64,000 nucleotides of DNA. Origin: Photorhabdus asymbiotica. Lineage in GTDB: Bacteria; Pseudomonadota; Gammaproteobacteria; Enterobacterales; Enterobacteriaceae. Within the stretch, counting starts at the first letter, position 1, and every line of letters begins with the position of its first letter. Shown here one piece after another: positions 20,504-30,765 of this stretch. The stretch spans positions 186,001 to 250,000 of the forward strand of contig NZ_RBLJ01000002.1 of the NCBI RefSeq assembly GCF_003634575.1. The letters are read 5' to 3'. The notes under the pieces were generated by a model. That model saw nothing but the letters and a program-made list of their open reading frames with translations, did not search any database and was not told the origin of the DNA. Both the position numbers and the translations under genes were made by a program.

Positions 20504-23500
20504 ATGAAGATACTGAGTCTACGGCTAAAAAACATTAATTCATTACAAGGTGAATGGAAAATTGATTTCACAACAGAGCCGTTTGCCAGTAATGGTCTAT
20601 TCGCAATAACCGGCCCTACCGGGGCAGGTAAAACCACCTTACTGGATGCTATCTGTCTTGCGCTTTATCACAAAACACCACGCCTGATGACGATTTCTAC
20701 CTCACAAAATGAATTAATGACCCGCCACACAGCAGAATCACTGGCTGAAGTTGAGTTTGAAGTGAAAGGCGTCGCCTATCGTGCTTTCTGGAGTCAACGG
20801 CGAGCACGTAATCAGCCGGACGGTAACTTGCAAACACCCAAAGTCGAACTCGCATACAAAGAGAACGGCAAAATCCTAGCTGATAAAATTCAGGATAAGG
20901 AAGAGAAAGTCACAGAAATCACCGGCTTGGATTATGGCCGTTTCACCAAATCTATGTTGTTATCCCAAGGTGATTTTGCCGCTTTCCTCAATGCTAAAGC
21001 GAATGAACGGGCTGATTTATTGGAAGAATTAACCGGTACTGAAATTTACGGTGTTTTATCCCAGCAAATTTACCTGCAACATAAAGAAGCACAATCAGAG
21101 CTAGAGATTTTGCAAGTCAAGGCATCTGCCATTGATTTGCTAACTAAAGAACAACATCAACAATATCTGGAACAACAACAACAACTCGCTAATTGTGAAT
21201 TACAACTGAATCAGCAGATAAAAACACAACAATATTCAGAGCAATGGTTAACTCGTGAAGAAGAGCTTCAGAAATTTTTGACTGAAAATAATGCCTCTTT
21301 GCAACAGGCAGAAAAAGCACTCACCCATGCAGAACCGCAACTCCAAAAACTGGCAAACAGCGAACCAGCAGAAGCACTTCGTCCATTATTAGATGACAAA
21401 AACCGAACTCAATCTGAACACCAGAAAATCAGCAAACAGTTGGAAGATATGCGTCAGCAACTTCAGCAGCAGCAGCAGATTCTCACCCCGATACAGCAAA
21501 AAGTGACTAATGCAGACTCTGTCAGAGAAGCACATCAGCAACATCGGCAACAACAAGAAACACTGATATCAGAACAAGTGATTCCATTGGATCATCAAAT
21601 TGATATTCAGATTAAAGATCTTAATCTTACTCAACAACACATCAATGAACAAAAAGCAGAATTCGAAACAGCTAATCAGCAATACAACGCGGCAAACCAA
21701 CATTCCCTGTCATTAACCAGCCAAAGAAAACAACTGGAAAATTATTTTGAGCAACAACCTCATCATCAATATTTCGGTGAAAAAATGACTTTTTGGCAAC
21801 ACCAATTCTCCTGGTTGCAAGAACAGCAACAACATATTAATCAGTGGACCCAAAAAGCAGATAAACTCACGACTGAACTCACACAATTCAACGATAGTCT
21901 GAATAAGCAACAAAAAGATCTAAAACAACAGATTGAAAATAGCCAACCGCTGAAACTGGCGTTTGAACAAGCAGAACAACAACTCTTTAATCTACAAAAG
22001 CAATATTCACAGGAAAAACTCAAAAAACAATTCATTGAATATCAGCAAAAACTGACTCTACAACACAAATTAGAGGTATTGTCCCCGCAGATCCTGCAAT
22101 TACAAGCAACTATTGCCAATAACAATCTTCGCTTACAACAACCGGAAAAATTATTAAAAGAACTGCCTATTCAAATTGAAGCTGTTAATAAACAACTTTC
22201 AGAAAAACAGCAACATCTGGAAGATCTTTCTCAACGTATCCAGTTAGAACAAAAGATTGTCAGTCTGGAAAAAGAACGTGCACAACTTAAGGAAGGAGAT
22301 CCTTGCCCTCTTTGCGGCTCTGAACATCATCCTGCTATTCAAGCTTACCAACATATTGAATTGCCAAAATCAGAACAACGGCTAAAAGATTTACGTCAAC
22401 AATCTGAACAGCTGCAAACGACCAAAATATCGCTGGTCAATAAAAAAGAATTCCAACAACAACAATACAACCATATTTTGCAAGAAATTGCAGATGCTGA
22501 ACCACAACTAAATTCATTGGCTCAACAATGGCAACAAATTTGTGAAATATTACAAATCGAAATTTCACCGTTAGATAAACCAGCACTTGAAGCATTTGTG
22601 CAGCAGAACCAATCTGCTTATCAGCTTTCCCAAACTCAATTAACTGAATTTGAACTAGCAGAAAAGGAGTATCAAAAAACAGAAAAAACACTGACAGTTC
22701 ATAAAGAACACATTAAAGAAATTGAGCGCAGAGTTGAACTGGATAAACAACAATATGATGCCCGGAAAAAATATCTATCTGAACTGCAACCAGAGATACA
22801 ACAACAGCAGTGCAAGCTAACTGATGTTATCGAAAAAATACGCTCGGAATTACAAGAATATGATTTACTATTGCCCATGCTGAATGATGCTGAAAACTGG
22901 CTACAACAACGTAAGCATGAGTGGAAGATATATCAAAACTGCCGGGAAAACTGGCAACAGCTCCAAAAAGAGCAAGCTGTCGTTCAAAATCAGACTGAAT
23001 CGTTGAATAAACAGAAAGAAGAATATGCATCCCGTTTAAACATACTTCATCAAAAAGAGCAGCAACAAAAACAGCAACTCGAAAAGGCACAACAACAGCG
23101 CCAAGCACTATTTGGTGAGCAATCCGTTGCAAAAATAACTCAGGCACTACAGCAACATTCTCAGAAATTAGAAGAAGAATACCAGCAGGCGTTGTCACAT
23201 TTGCAACAAGCACAATCTCATATTAACCAGCTCACGGGGGCAATTTATGAGACAGAAAAAAACCGTAGCCAAGCTGAGTACCAAAGACAACTGGCAGAAC
23301 AAAACTTCAATTCTGTGTTAGAGAAAAGCATATTTGCCAATCAGAGTATTTTTGAAGCCGCACTATTACCGCCAGAACAACGCAAGGAGTTACGACAACT
23401 CAAAGAACAACTTGAACAACAGCAAGTACAGGCTAAGACCTTGTGTCAGAAAGCAGCAGAAACCTTGCAACAACACATGAAAAATCGGCCCAAGTTGCTT

Positions 23501-24193
23501 GATCAATATACAAAACCACAACTCATTGAACAGTTGAAAAATAGCACTGAAGAATTGAAAAAAAACACATTACAACAAGGGGAATTGAGAAACCTGCTTA
23601 GTAATGATGCAACACGCCGTCAACAGCAAAAGTCTTTGTTGGAAGAAATCGATCATTGCCGACAAAATTATGATGACTGGAGCTACCTTAACAACCTGAT
23701 TGGCTCAGCAGATGGCGCTAAATTCCGCCGTTTTGCCCAAGGTCTAACTCTGGATCATCTGGTTCATCTTGCTAATCAACGATTGGAAAAACTCCACGGA
23801 CGCTACTATTTGCAACGCAAAAATTGTGACGGACTTGAACTGCAAGTTATTGATACCTGGCAAGCCGATGCTATCCGTGATACTAAAACACTTTCCGGCG
23901 GCGAAAGTTTTCTGGTCAGCCTCGCACTAGCTTTAGCGTTGTCTGATTTGGTCAGCAATAAAACCTGTATTAATTCACTGTTTCTGGATGAAGGCTTTGG
24001 CACACTTGATCCAGAAACCCTCGATATTGCTCTCGATGCTTTGGATAGTCTGAATGCTTCCGGGAAAACGATTGGCGTCATAAGCCACGTCGAAGCCATG
24101 AAAGAACGGATACCAGTACAGATTAAAGTGAAAAAAATTAACGGACTTGGGATAAGTAAACTCGCACCTGAGTTTCGTTATACCAGACAGTGA
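20504..24193 (+). CDS. sbcC: Nuclease SbcCD subunit C (SMC-like ATPase), long coiled-coil form
   Basis: SbcC is the Rad50-like ATPase that tethers DNA and gates SbcD. The 1229-aa protein has Walker A ([14 protein letters not shown], residues about 36-49), the zinc hook CPLC at Cys601/Cys604, the ABC signature [17 protein letters not shown] and Walker [13 protein letters not shown] near the C-terminus. E. coli SbcC is 1048 aa, so about 180 residues are added, mostly in the coiled-coil arms, which are extremely rich in glutamine (for example QQLQQQQQ). The ATG at 20504 has AAGGAGG upstream. A strong hairpin terminator follows. Confidence 0.96.
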   Translation: MKILSLRLKNINSLQGEWKIDFTTEPFASNGLFAITGPTGAGKTTLLDAICLALYHKTPRLMTISTSQNELMTRHTAESLAEVEFEVKGVAYRAFWSQRRARNQPDGNLQTPKVELAYKENGKILADKIQDKEEKVTEITGLDYGRFTKSMLLSQGDFAAFLNAKANERADLLEELTGTEIYGVLSQQIYLQHKEAQSELEILQVKASAIDLLTKEQHQQYLEQQQQLANCELQLNQQIKTQQYSEQWLTREEELQKFLTENNASLQQAEKALTHAEPQLQKLANSEPAEALRPLLDDKNRTQSEHQKISKQLEDMRQQLQQQQQILTPIQQKVTNADSVREAHQQHRQQQETLISEQVIPLDHQIDIQIKDLNLTQQHINEQKAEFETANQQYNAANQHSLSLTSQRKQLENYFEQQPHHQYFGEKMTFWQHQFSWLQEQQQHINQWTQKADKLTTELTQFNDSLNKQQKDLKQQIENSQPLKLAFEQAEQQLFNLQKQYSQEKLKKQFIEYQQKLTLQHKLEVLSPQILQLQATIANNNLRLQQPEKLLKELPIQIEAVNKQLSEKQQHLEDLSQRIQLEQKIVSLEKERAQLKEGDPCPLCGSEHHPAIQAYQHIELPKSEQRLKDLRQQSEQLQTTKISLVNKKEFQQQQYNHILQEIADAEPQLNSLAQQWQQICEILQIEISPLDKPALEAFVQQNQSAYQLSQTQLTEFELAEKEYQKTEKTLTVHKEHIKEIERRVELDKQQYDARKKYLSELQPEIQQQQCKLTDVIEKIRSELQEYDLLLPMLNDAENWLQQRKHEWKIYQNCRENWQQLQKEQAVVQNQTESLNKQKEEYASRLNILHQKEQQQKQQLEKAQQQRQALFGEQSVAKITQALQQHSQKLEEEYQQALSHLQQAQSHINQLTGAIYETEKNRSQAEYQRQLAEQNFNSVLEKSIFANQSIFEAALLPPEQRKELRQLKEQLEQQQVQAKTLCQKAAETLQQHMKNRPKLLDQYTKPQLIEQLKNSTEELKKNTLQQGELRNLLSNDATRRQQQKSLLEEIDHCRQNYDDWSYLNNLIGSADGAKFRRFAQGLTLDHLVHLANQRLEKLHGRYYLQRKNCDGLELQVIDTWQADAIRDTKTLSGGESFLVSLALALALSDLVSNKTCINSLFLDEGFGTLDPETLDIALDALDSLNASGKTIGVISHVEAMKERIPVQIKVKKINGLGISKLAPEFRYTRQ

Positions 24194-24217
24194 GTAAAAA
24201 AGAGCAAGGTACTCAGG

Positions 24218-24254
24218 TGAGCAAACAGGGAAGAAATGAAATCCTGTTTGCTCA
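24218..24254 (+). terminator. Hairpin terminator after sbcC
   Basis: TGAGCAAACAGG and CCTGTTTGCTCA form a perfect 12-bp stem with a 13-nt loop, 25 bp past the sbcC stop. It lies between convergent genes. The U-tract is weak (AAATTACT), so strength is uncertain. Confidence 0.6.
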
Positions 24255-24337
24255 AATTACTCCTATATTATCGTTTTCATTCAAAGCCTATCTCAGCAGG
24301 TATCATTAACAAAATAACCTGACAAAAGGGCTATTGA

Positions 24338-25981
24338 TTATTTTTTACTTACATCAACATTAACGATGCGAGCTTGTGTAGGATAAGCAACCGGTGATTT
24401 CTCAGCGAAATATTTCACCACCGCATCAACATCCGGCACACTATATACAGGATCTGTCCCCTCTTTAAATACAGAGAAACTACTTCCCCCCATTGCCAGA
24501 TATTCGTTAGCTACCACGCGGTATTTTCCACTTAATTCAACGGGTTTACCGTTGATTTTCATGGAGCTGACAATAACACGATCGCCAGTTGGTTTAGCAC
24601 TATCCCATTGATATTGGAAACTGTTAGAAACTGCCAAAACCTGCGGACTTGAACGATCCCATTGTTGTTCCAGCAAGCGTTTAATTTGCTCACCCGTCAG
24701 AGTTTGGGTCAACAGCACATTGGAGAACGGCTGAACAGTGTAGATAGCATTGTAAGTTACATCACCGGCAATCATGTCAGCACGAATACCGCCGCTATTC
24801 ATAAATGCAATTTGGGCACCACCGCTCTCTTTTGGTGTCGCAGTATACAAATGCGCATCTGCAATCACTTTGCCCAGAGAAAACTCACCAGCACTGTTAA
24901 TTTTCCTATCTAGATTGCGCTCTAATTTACCAATCACCCGGGTTTCCAACGGCGTAGCTATTTTTTCATACGCATCCAATATATTAGTCACTTCTGGATC
25001 TTTCTCATATTTAAGGTTATCGACCCAAATATTTTTCGCTTTAAAATCAACAATATCTTTAGTTGTTTTATCCAGCTTCAAATCCAGAGTAGTTATTAAC
25101 GAACCATTAGCCTGTGCAGAAGTGACTGGTTTACCGTTAATCACACAGTTATATGCCTGATGTGTGTGACCAGTAATGATGAAGTCAACTTCCTTATCCA
25201 ATTGGTTAACAATGTCCAACACTTTACCGGTTATACCATTACAGGCGTTCACATCAATATTGCCACCACCATATTTCTGTGCTGCACCTTCATGAATTAG
25301 CACCCCAATTGCTTTAACACCTTTTTTCTGTAACTCAGGGACTAATACGTTAATGGTCTTAACTTCATTAGCAAAACTTAGACCTTCAGTTCCTTTTGGC
25401 ATCACGATCTCGGGCGTACCTTCCAGAGTCAAGCCAATAAAGGCAACTGGAACCCCTTCGAACTTTTTAATGACATACTCAGGGAACAGAGTTTTGCCCG
25501 TTTCGTTAACTGTTACATTTGCTGCCAGATACTGGAATTTCGCCCCAGTAAATGGGTTTGGTCCCTGACAGCCAGTCACCAGATGACAGCCCCCATTCTG
25601 TTTACGCAACAGCTCATCTTTACCTTTATCAAATTCATGATTACCAACAGCTGTCGCTTCCAAACCGACCAGAGACAGAGTTTCAATCGTTGGTTCATCA
25701 TGAAATAAAGAAGACAATAACGGGCTTCCACCAATCATATCACCGGCACCAACCATGATATTGTTAGCTTTTTCTTTCTTCAGCTCTTTAATCAGCGTGG
25801 ACATATGTTCAATGCCACCCGGCCCGTTTGGACCCCGCGCCTTCAACGCACCATGGAAGTCATTAACAGCCAGGATACGAACATCAACCACACCAACTTC
25901 ATCATGACGGGGTTTAGTAACACACCCTGCCAATAAAGCACTACCAACTGCAACAACAAACAATTTATATTTATAATCCAT
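24338..25981 (-). CDS. 5'-nucleotidase / UshA-like metallophosphoesterase lipoprotein
   Basis: The protein has the UshA architecture. An N-terminal metallophosphatase domain shows AVNDFHGA, GAGDMIGGSP, GNHEFDKG and GHTHQAYNC; a C-terminal 5'-nucleotidase domain shows FMNSGGIRADM and QPFSNVL. From ATG 25979-25981 it is 547 aa, like UshA (550), but the N-terminus is a lipoprotein signal with lipobox LLAGC (Cys20), then Val-Thr, predicting sorting to the outer membrane. AAGGTG precedes the start. It begins 4 bp after the RNase T2 stop, so the two are translationally coupled. Substrate could be 5'-NMPs or nucleotide sugars; this cannot be settled from sequence. Confidence 0.88.
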   Translation of the reverse strand: MDYKYKLFVVAVGSALLAGCVTKPRHDEVGVVDVRILAVNDFHGALKARGPNGPGGIEHMSTLIKELKKEKANNIMVGAGDMIGGSPLLSSLFHDEPTIETLSLVGLEATAVGNHEFDKGKDELLRKQNGGCHLVTGCQGPNPFTGAKFQYLAANVTVNETGKTLFPEYVIKKFEGVPVAFIGLTLEGTPEIVMPKGTEGLSFANEVKTINVLVPELQKKGVKAIGVLIHEGAAQKYGGGNIDVNACNGITGKVLDIVNQLDKEVDFIITGHTHQAYNCVINGKPVTSAQANGSLITTLDLKLDKTTKDIVDFKAKNIWVDNLKYEKDPEVTNILDAYEKIATPLETRVIGKLERNLDRKINSAGEFSLGKVIADAHLYTATPKESGGAQIAFMNSGGIRADMIAGDVTYNAIYTVQPFSNVLLTQTLTGEQIKRLLEQQWDRSSPQVLAVSNSFQYQWDSAKPTGDRVIVSSMKINGKPVELSGKYRVVANEYLAMGGSSFSVFKEGTDPVYSVPDVDAVVKYFAEKSPVAYPTQARIVNVDVSKK

Positions 25982-25985
25982 GATG

Positions 25986-26768
25986 TTACACCTTGGCATT
26001 AGACTCACGCTTCGGACAATCAATTACTTCGAATTCTTTGCTATAGCAAATGTAAAATTCATCGCGGTTGATCTGAATGGTTTTACCCTTCAATGACGGA
26101 TTATTTTCCTGGAGAAACTGAATTAATTGCTCGTTAGATAGACGACTATTTGGTAATACCAATCCATTGAATAATTCCTGCTGTTTACTGAAAAACTGCT
26201 CTGGCGTTTCAAACGCGCAAACTCCATGCTTTTCCCATTCGCCTTGCAGTAAATCTGCACCCGGAGAAGTACACAAATAAGGTTTAATCACCTGATAATC
26301 CAGTTGTGGCAAATCCCCCTTGCACAGACGTGGATGCTTACGAACATCAGACCAGTCACGGCACTGATCCATCGTTTTGCCGTTACAGGATTGCGCCCAC
26401 AAGCCATGAAGTATCCAGGCAAATTTATTTTCTGAGAAACATTGCAGTTCAAATTTTTCATATTCACGCTGTGATTTGGCAATCTTATTACTCTTTTGCA
26501 GGCGCTTGATCTCATTCTTTTTGTTGTCACAGAATGCTGGAGAATAATTAATCGCTAGTTTGAAGTAATCTGTAGCTGCTGTTGCGTTCTGCCCATAACG
26601 GTCATTTTTTGCAATGTGATCATAATTTGTCGGTGGACTAGCTGGCAGTAAACAAGAAACCTCTCCCTCCAGTTGTGATTCTAAAGAATCAATCACTGCT
26701 GGTTGCTTCGCACAACCAACAACCAACAAAACGAATACTACCGACAATAAGTTAAAGAAACGCATCAT
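25986..26768 (-). CDS. RNase T2-family ribonuclease, predicted lipoprotein
   Basis: RNase T2 enzymes (E. coli RNase I) cleave RNA to 2',3'-cyclic nucleotides. This 260-aa protein has both catalytic segments: WILHGLWAQ with His121 (the family more often has HGLWP) and GEWEKHGVC with Glu177, Lys180 and His181. Several cysteines fit the disulfide pattern. A lipoprotein signal ends VVGC (Cys19) followed by Ala, unlike the soluble periplasmic RNase I. The ATG at 26766-26768 follows AAGGA closely; a second ATG one codon later is equally possible. It is coupled to the downstream 5'-nucleotidase gene and follows cpdB, suggesting RNA and nucleotide scavenging. Confidence 0.87.
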   Translation of the reverse strand: MMRFFNLLSVVFVLLVVGCAKQPAVIDSLESQLEGEVSCLLPASPPTNYDHIAKNDRYGQNATAATDYFKLAINYSPAFCDNKKNEIKRLQKSNKIAKSQREYEKFELQCFSENKFAWILHGLWAQSCNGKTMDQCRDWSDVRKHPRLCKGDLPQLDYQVIKPYLCTSPGADLLQGEWEKHGVCAFETPEQFFSKQQELFNGLVLPNSRLSNEQLIQFLQENNPSLKGKTIQINRDEFYICYSKEFEVIDCPKRESNAKV

Positions 26769-26802
26769 ATTCCTTACGGGAAATCATTCCCCTGCTGTGG
26801 GT

Positions 26803-26837
26803 AAAAAAGCAAAAACCTGCCCAAATAGAGGGCAGGT
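26803..26837 (-). terminator. Intrinsic terminator after cpdB
   Basis: On the minus strand ACCTGCCC and GGGCAGGT make a perfect 8-bp stem with a 7-nt loop, followed by TTTTTGCTTTTTT. It is 12 bp past the cpdB stop, so the RNase T2 and nucleotidase genes need their own promoter or readthrough. Confidence 0.85.
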
Positions 26838-26848
26838 GGTTATTAAAA

Positions 26849-28804
26849 TTATTTTTTTTCAGTCAGATCAATTTGATACACCGCAAAACCAACATCATCA
26901 TTTTCCAGATATTTCATTGGATATTGGGAAAACTCTTTGATGAATTTCGCTGCTTTCTCTCCGGGAGACGTTTCGAAACGGATATCCAGTTTCTTGTCAG
27001 TTTTGATCGGCATAATAGACCAATTATTATCCACTTTGGTCTCTATTATCCCTTTGTCTTTAGACACTTTGACAATGTAAGAAGCCAGGATAGTGCGATT
27101 TTCATCTGGTGATGCAAATGCAATATTGTTTTCGCCTGTACCCGCAAATTTACCGCCATATGCACGATAATTATTGGTAGCAATCAGGAAATTAGCTTTA
27201 GGATCGATTGGTTTACCTTGATAAGTCACATCCTTGATACGGTTAGCCCCTTGATTGATGACCTGACAGTCCACGTCATATTTAGCTGGCTGAGTTATAT
27301 CAATTTTATAATTCACACCACTAATCGTATCGAAGTTATAAGTACGGAAACCGCTCCAATTCAATAAATACTGGGGTTGAGTTGAATTTGGATCGATTTG
27401 GTTATACATGCCGGCAGAACATTCCAACCATTCAATCACATCTGCACCGGTTGCCTTCACAACAGCCAACGTATTTGAGTACAGATACAAATCCGCTGCA
27501 TTACGGAACGTCAGATCGCCTTTTTCAACTTCAACAAAATCTGCGGGTGCATTCTTACGACCACCGACTTTGAATGGTGCCGATGCTGCCAAAACAGGCA
27601 TATCGGCTAAATCAGGATCACCCTGAATGAAATGCCGAGTGTAATCTGCCTGGGCATCATTCACGATCTGCACAGTAGGATCGCTTTGGATCAAAGCCAA
27701 ATAGCTGTACATATTGGCAGAAGCTTTACCAATAAATTTGCCAACAAAACTCCGAGTTCCCTGATGGGCTTTATCGATAATTTTGACTAATTCACCATCG
27801 CGTTCAACCAATGCCTTTTTATTTATTTTGTCGTAAATCGGACGTGCTTCCGCTTTTGCCTCCGTCACTTTCCATATCCCGCCATCATTATTAATAACCA
27901 GATCAACAACGCCCAAATGATCTCCCCACTGACCTGGCATAACCGACGGAATACCGTTAATAGTACCGTTGGCAACATCAACGCCTTTAATGCCTGCAAA
28001 TTCCTTACTCGGGAATACACCATGCGCATGACCAAACATAATCGCGTCAATGCCAGTGATTTGACTCAAGTAATAGACAGAGTTTTCAGCCATGGCTTTA
28101 TATGGATCTTTAGAAAAACCAGAATGAGGAATCGCGACAATCAAATCTGCGCCCTCTTTTTTCATTTGAGGAACAAATTTTTTCGCCGTTTCAGTAATAT
28201 CGTTAACCACGACCTTTCCGTCCAGATTAACCTTATCCCAAATAGAAATCTGTGGCGGCACAAAGCCGATATAACCGATCTTAATGGTGTGAACTTTACC
28301 ATCCCGATCTTTAACCGGTGTATCAACGATAATATAAGGCGTGAAATAGTTCTTACCAGTTTTAGCATCCATGATATTGGCATTGATATACGGGAATTTC
28401 GCACCGGCAATAACCTTCTTCAAATAATCCAAGCCAAAATTAAACTCATGGTTACCAAAGTTACCCACGGTATAACCCATCGTATTCATTAACTGATGCG
28501 CTGGATGAGATTCTCCTTTTTTAAGGCCCTTGGCTGCCATGTAATCTGCTAGCGGACTGCCTTGAATCAGGTCACCGTTATCGACCAGAATGGTGTTGGT
28601 AGCTTCTGTTTTGGCTGCTTTAATTAAATTCGCTGTACGTATCAAACCAAATTGTTCAGTGGGTTTATCTTTAAAGTAATCAAAATCAATCAAGTTACTA
28701 TGAACATCAGATGTTTCCATTACCCGCAAATCAACTGTTGCAGCATTTAGATTGAATGCGACCAATAAGGCTAACATTGAGACTTTTGACACACTCTTAA
28801 CCAT
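26849..28804 (-). CDS. cpdB: 2',3'-cyclic-nucleotide 2'-phosphodiesterase / 3'-nucleotidase, periplasmic
   Basis: CpdB opens 2',3'-cyclic NMPs to 3'-NMPs and then removes the phosphate. The 651-aa protein has a Sec signal peptide ([21 protein letters not shown], cut before ATVDLR), the N-terminal phosphoesterase motifs [32 protein letters not shown] and FGHAHGVFP, and a C-terminal 5'-nucleotidase domain with [10 protein letters not shown]. Length matches E. coli CpdB (647). The ATG at 28802-28804 has GAGG upstream. In E. coli it sits beside cysQ; here it precedes an RNase T2 gene and a 5'-nucleotidase gene instead. Confidence 0.95.
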   Translation of the reverse strand: MVKSVSKVSMLALLVAFNLNAATVDLRVMETSDVHSNLIDFDYFKDKPTEQFGLIRTANLIKAAKTEATNTILVDNGDLIQGSPLADYMAAKGLKKGESHPAHQLMNTMGYTVGNFGNHEFNFGLDYLKKVIAGAKFPYINANIMDAKTGKNYFTPYIIVDTPVKDRDGKVHTIKIGYIGFVPPQISIWDKVNLDGKVVVNDITETAKKFVPQMKKEGADLIVAIPHSGFSKDPYKAMAENSVYYLSQITGIDAIMFGHAHGVFPSKEFAGIKGVDVANGTINGIPSVMPGQWGDHLGVVDLVINNDGGIWKVTEAKAEARPIYDKINKKALVERDGELVKIIDKAHQGTRSFVGKFIGKASANMYSYLALIQSDPTVQIVNDAQADYTRHFIQGDPDLADMPVLAASAPFKVGGRKNAPADFVEVEKGDLTFRNAADLYLYSNTLAVVKATGADVIEWLECSAGMYNQIDPNSTQPQYLLNWSGFRTYNFDTISGVNYKIDITQPAKYDVDCQVINQGANRIKDVTYQGKPIDPKANFLIATNNYRAYGGKFAGTGENNIAFASPDENRTILASYIVKVSKDKGIIETKVDNNWSIMPIKTDKKLDIRFETSPGEKAAKFIKEFSQYPMKYLENDDVGFAVYQIDLTEKK

Positions 28805-29097
28805 TTCACACCTCTTTTTAGATTAATGCAGGAGAGCCTTGATAACTTTCCTTTCAACTTAGAAGTACAGACACGCTTCTGTTGCCAAAATAGTCTGTTT
28901 TTATGCTCATAAGCTGGATTGTCACTGCACGCATCATCATATTCCGTTGCAACGAACAAACGCAGGCTATTGTACTGAGAAACTGAAAAACGTTTATCTA
29001 AACCAACAAGGTAAGCTTGTTTTTTATAATTAAAGGTATTCGCATTTCCATTACACGGAGAGCCACCCGCATTACCTACACTAAGGCCGACAGTCAT
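28771..29097 (-). other. Possible small ORF or gene remnant upstream of cpdB
   Basis: An open frame of 108 codons starts with ATG at 29097, directly after an in-frame TGA, and its last third overlaps the cpdB leader and start. The first 70 residues (TVGLSVGNAGGSPCNGNANT and onward, then TFNYKKQAYLVGLDKRF) look composition-wise like exported or barrel protein sequence. The last third looks like non-coding leader. No family is recognised. It may be the end of a decayed gene rather than a working one. Confidence 0.25.
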
Positions 29098-29208
29098 TCA
29101 GGATAAATTGACACAAGATACTAGGGCTTAACTCTGCGATTCGCTATCATGCTGCCTTATGTTTGAGATGCTCACCCGATTAAATGGGCAAAAATATGGG
29201 GTAACTTC

Positions 29209-30120
29209 ATGTTGTGGTTCAAAAATTTAATGATTTACCGTTTAAACCGGGAAATTTCACTTTCTGCGGATGAACTGGAAAAACAATTGAGTCCGTTAGC
29301 ATTCACCCCATGCGGTAGTCAGGATATGGCGAAAACAGGCTGGGTACCGCCAATGGGTTCGTACAGCGACGCCTTCACTCATGTTGCGAATAATCAAATC
29401 CTGATTTGTGCCCGCAAAGAAGAAAAGATGTTGCCTTCACCGGTTATCAAGCAAGCACTACAGGCAAAAATTGAAAAACTGGAAGGAGAACAACATCGCA
29501 AACTTAAAAAAACAGAGAAAGATTCTCTGAAAGATGAAATATTGCACACTCTGTTACCACGGGCGTTTAGCCGATTCAGCCAAACTTATATTTGGATCGA
29601 TATCGCCAATAATCTGATTATTGTTGATGCTGCCAGTGCTAAACGGGCTGAAGATAATTTGGCATTGCTGAGGAAAAGCCTCGGTTCTTTACCAGTTGTT
29701 CCCCTAACATTTAAAAACCCGATAGAATTGACGCTGACAGAATGGGTACGTTCCGGCGATTTACCGACCGGTTTTGCTTTAATGGATGAAGCCGAATTAA
29801 AAGCTATTCTGGAAGAAGGTGGCGTCATCCGTTGTAAAAAACAAGATTTGGTTTCTGATGAAATTGCCACCCATATAGAAGCAGGAAAATGTGTGACTAA
29901 ATTGGCTCTTGATTGGGAAGAACGTATTCAGTTTATGTTGTCAGATGATGGTGCTTTTAAACGCATAAAATTCAGTGATACGTTGCGAGAACAAAATGAT
30001 GACATTGACCGGGAAGATTTTGCCCAACGATTTGATGCTGATTTTATTTTAATGACAGGTGAATTAAGCGCACTAATTAAAAACACCATTGAAGCACTAG
30101 GCGGCGAAGCAGAAAAATAA
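29209..30120 (+). CDS. rdgC: Recombination-associated protein RdgC
   Basis: RdgC is a ring-shaped dimer that coats double-stranded DNA and restrains RecA. The 303-aa product has the usual length and the conserved N-terminus [12 protein letters not shown], then the GWVPPMG segment and [12 protein letters not shown]. The chromosomal setting downstream of sbcC, after the nucleotidase cluster, corresponds to the E. coli sbcC-mak-rdgC region with araJ and mak missing. A stem-loop follows the gene. Confidence 0.95.
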   Translation: MLWFKNLMIYRLNREISLSADELEKQLSPLAFTPCGSQDMAKTGWVPPMGSYSDAFTHVANNQILICARKEEKMLPSPVIKQALQAKIEKLEGEQHRKLKKTEKDSLKDEILHTLLPRAFSRFSQTYIWIDIANNLIIVDAASAKRAEDNLALLRKSLGSLPVVPLTFKNPIELTLTEWVRSGDLPTGFALMDEAELKAILEEGGVIRCKKQDLVSDEIATHIEAGKCVTKLALDWEERIQFMLSDDGAFKRIKFSDTLREQNDDIDREDFAQRFDADFILMTGELSALIKNTIEALGGEAEK

Positions 30121-30141
30121 CCGTTATCTTTAATGCTATTT

Positions 30142-30169
30142 GTCGCTTTGAATTGTCTTTCAAAGCGGC
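30142..30169 (+). terminator. Hairpin after rdgC
   Basis: GTCGCTTTGAA pairs with TTCAAAGCGGC (11 bp, one G-U) around a 6-nt loop, 21 bp past the stop, then ATTTAACT. The rest of 30170-30765 holds one ERIC and AT-rich DNA; I see no gene there. Confidence 0.55.
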
Positions 30170-30388
30170 ATTTAACTGGCAGATAATTAGTAACTGAATA
30201 ACCATAAAAAACAGCACTAAATTTACATAAATTGCCAATTTTACAGCAATAGAACAACTCATTTAAATTAAAAATAGTTTATATAACATCATCTTATTTT
30301 CATTATTATCCTTTCTTATTCTCTTACCGAATTGAAAAAATCAATGTTTTTAATTCCATAAAAAATCGTTTCTCTCCCAATAATAATA

Positions 30389-30503
30389 TATACCCAATAG
30401 ATTTCAAGTAGCAGCGCGGCGGCAAATGAACGCATCCCCAAGAGCATAGATAACTCTATGACTAAGGTAAGTGAAAGCAGCAACTTGAAAGATGAAGGGT
30501 ATA
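30389..30503 (+). repeat. ERIC element (type A, 12-bp deletion)
   Basis: A 115-bp copy from TATACCC to GGGTATA. It lacks the 12-bp block CAGCCAACAAAG seen in full copies, which accounts for its length, and it has several substitutions in the central palindrome, so it looks like an older copy. Confidence 0.9.
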
Positions 30504-30765
30504 AACACAATATTCCCACATGAGAACTATTATACCAGGAATATAGTTATCGATAACAACCATAAATTTCATTAATTTGATCTGATTAGAAATTATAAAC
30601 CAAAATACCTCATCTGAATGATAGCACTAAGCAGATTATAAGCTACCATTGATCTTTCATCTAAAGAATACAGCTCTACGATTTAAAATAAAACCGTAAA
30701 AATCATAGTAAACAATATTACTCAATTTAGTAAAAGGTAAAAAATAATAAAAGGTAAAAAAACAG

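Noticed and set aside
27917-28492. 191-codon plus-strand frame inside cpdB
   Set aside because: Antisense to conserved CpdB catalytic motifs; no start signal or family features.
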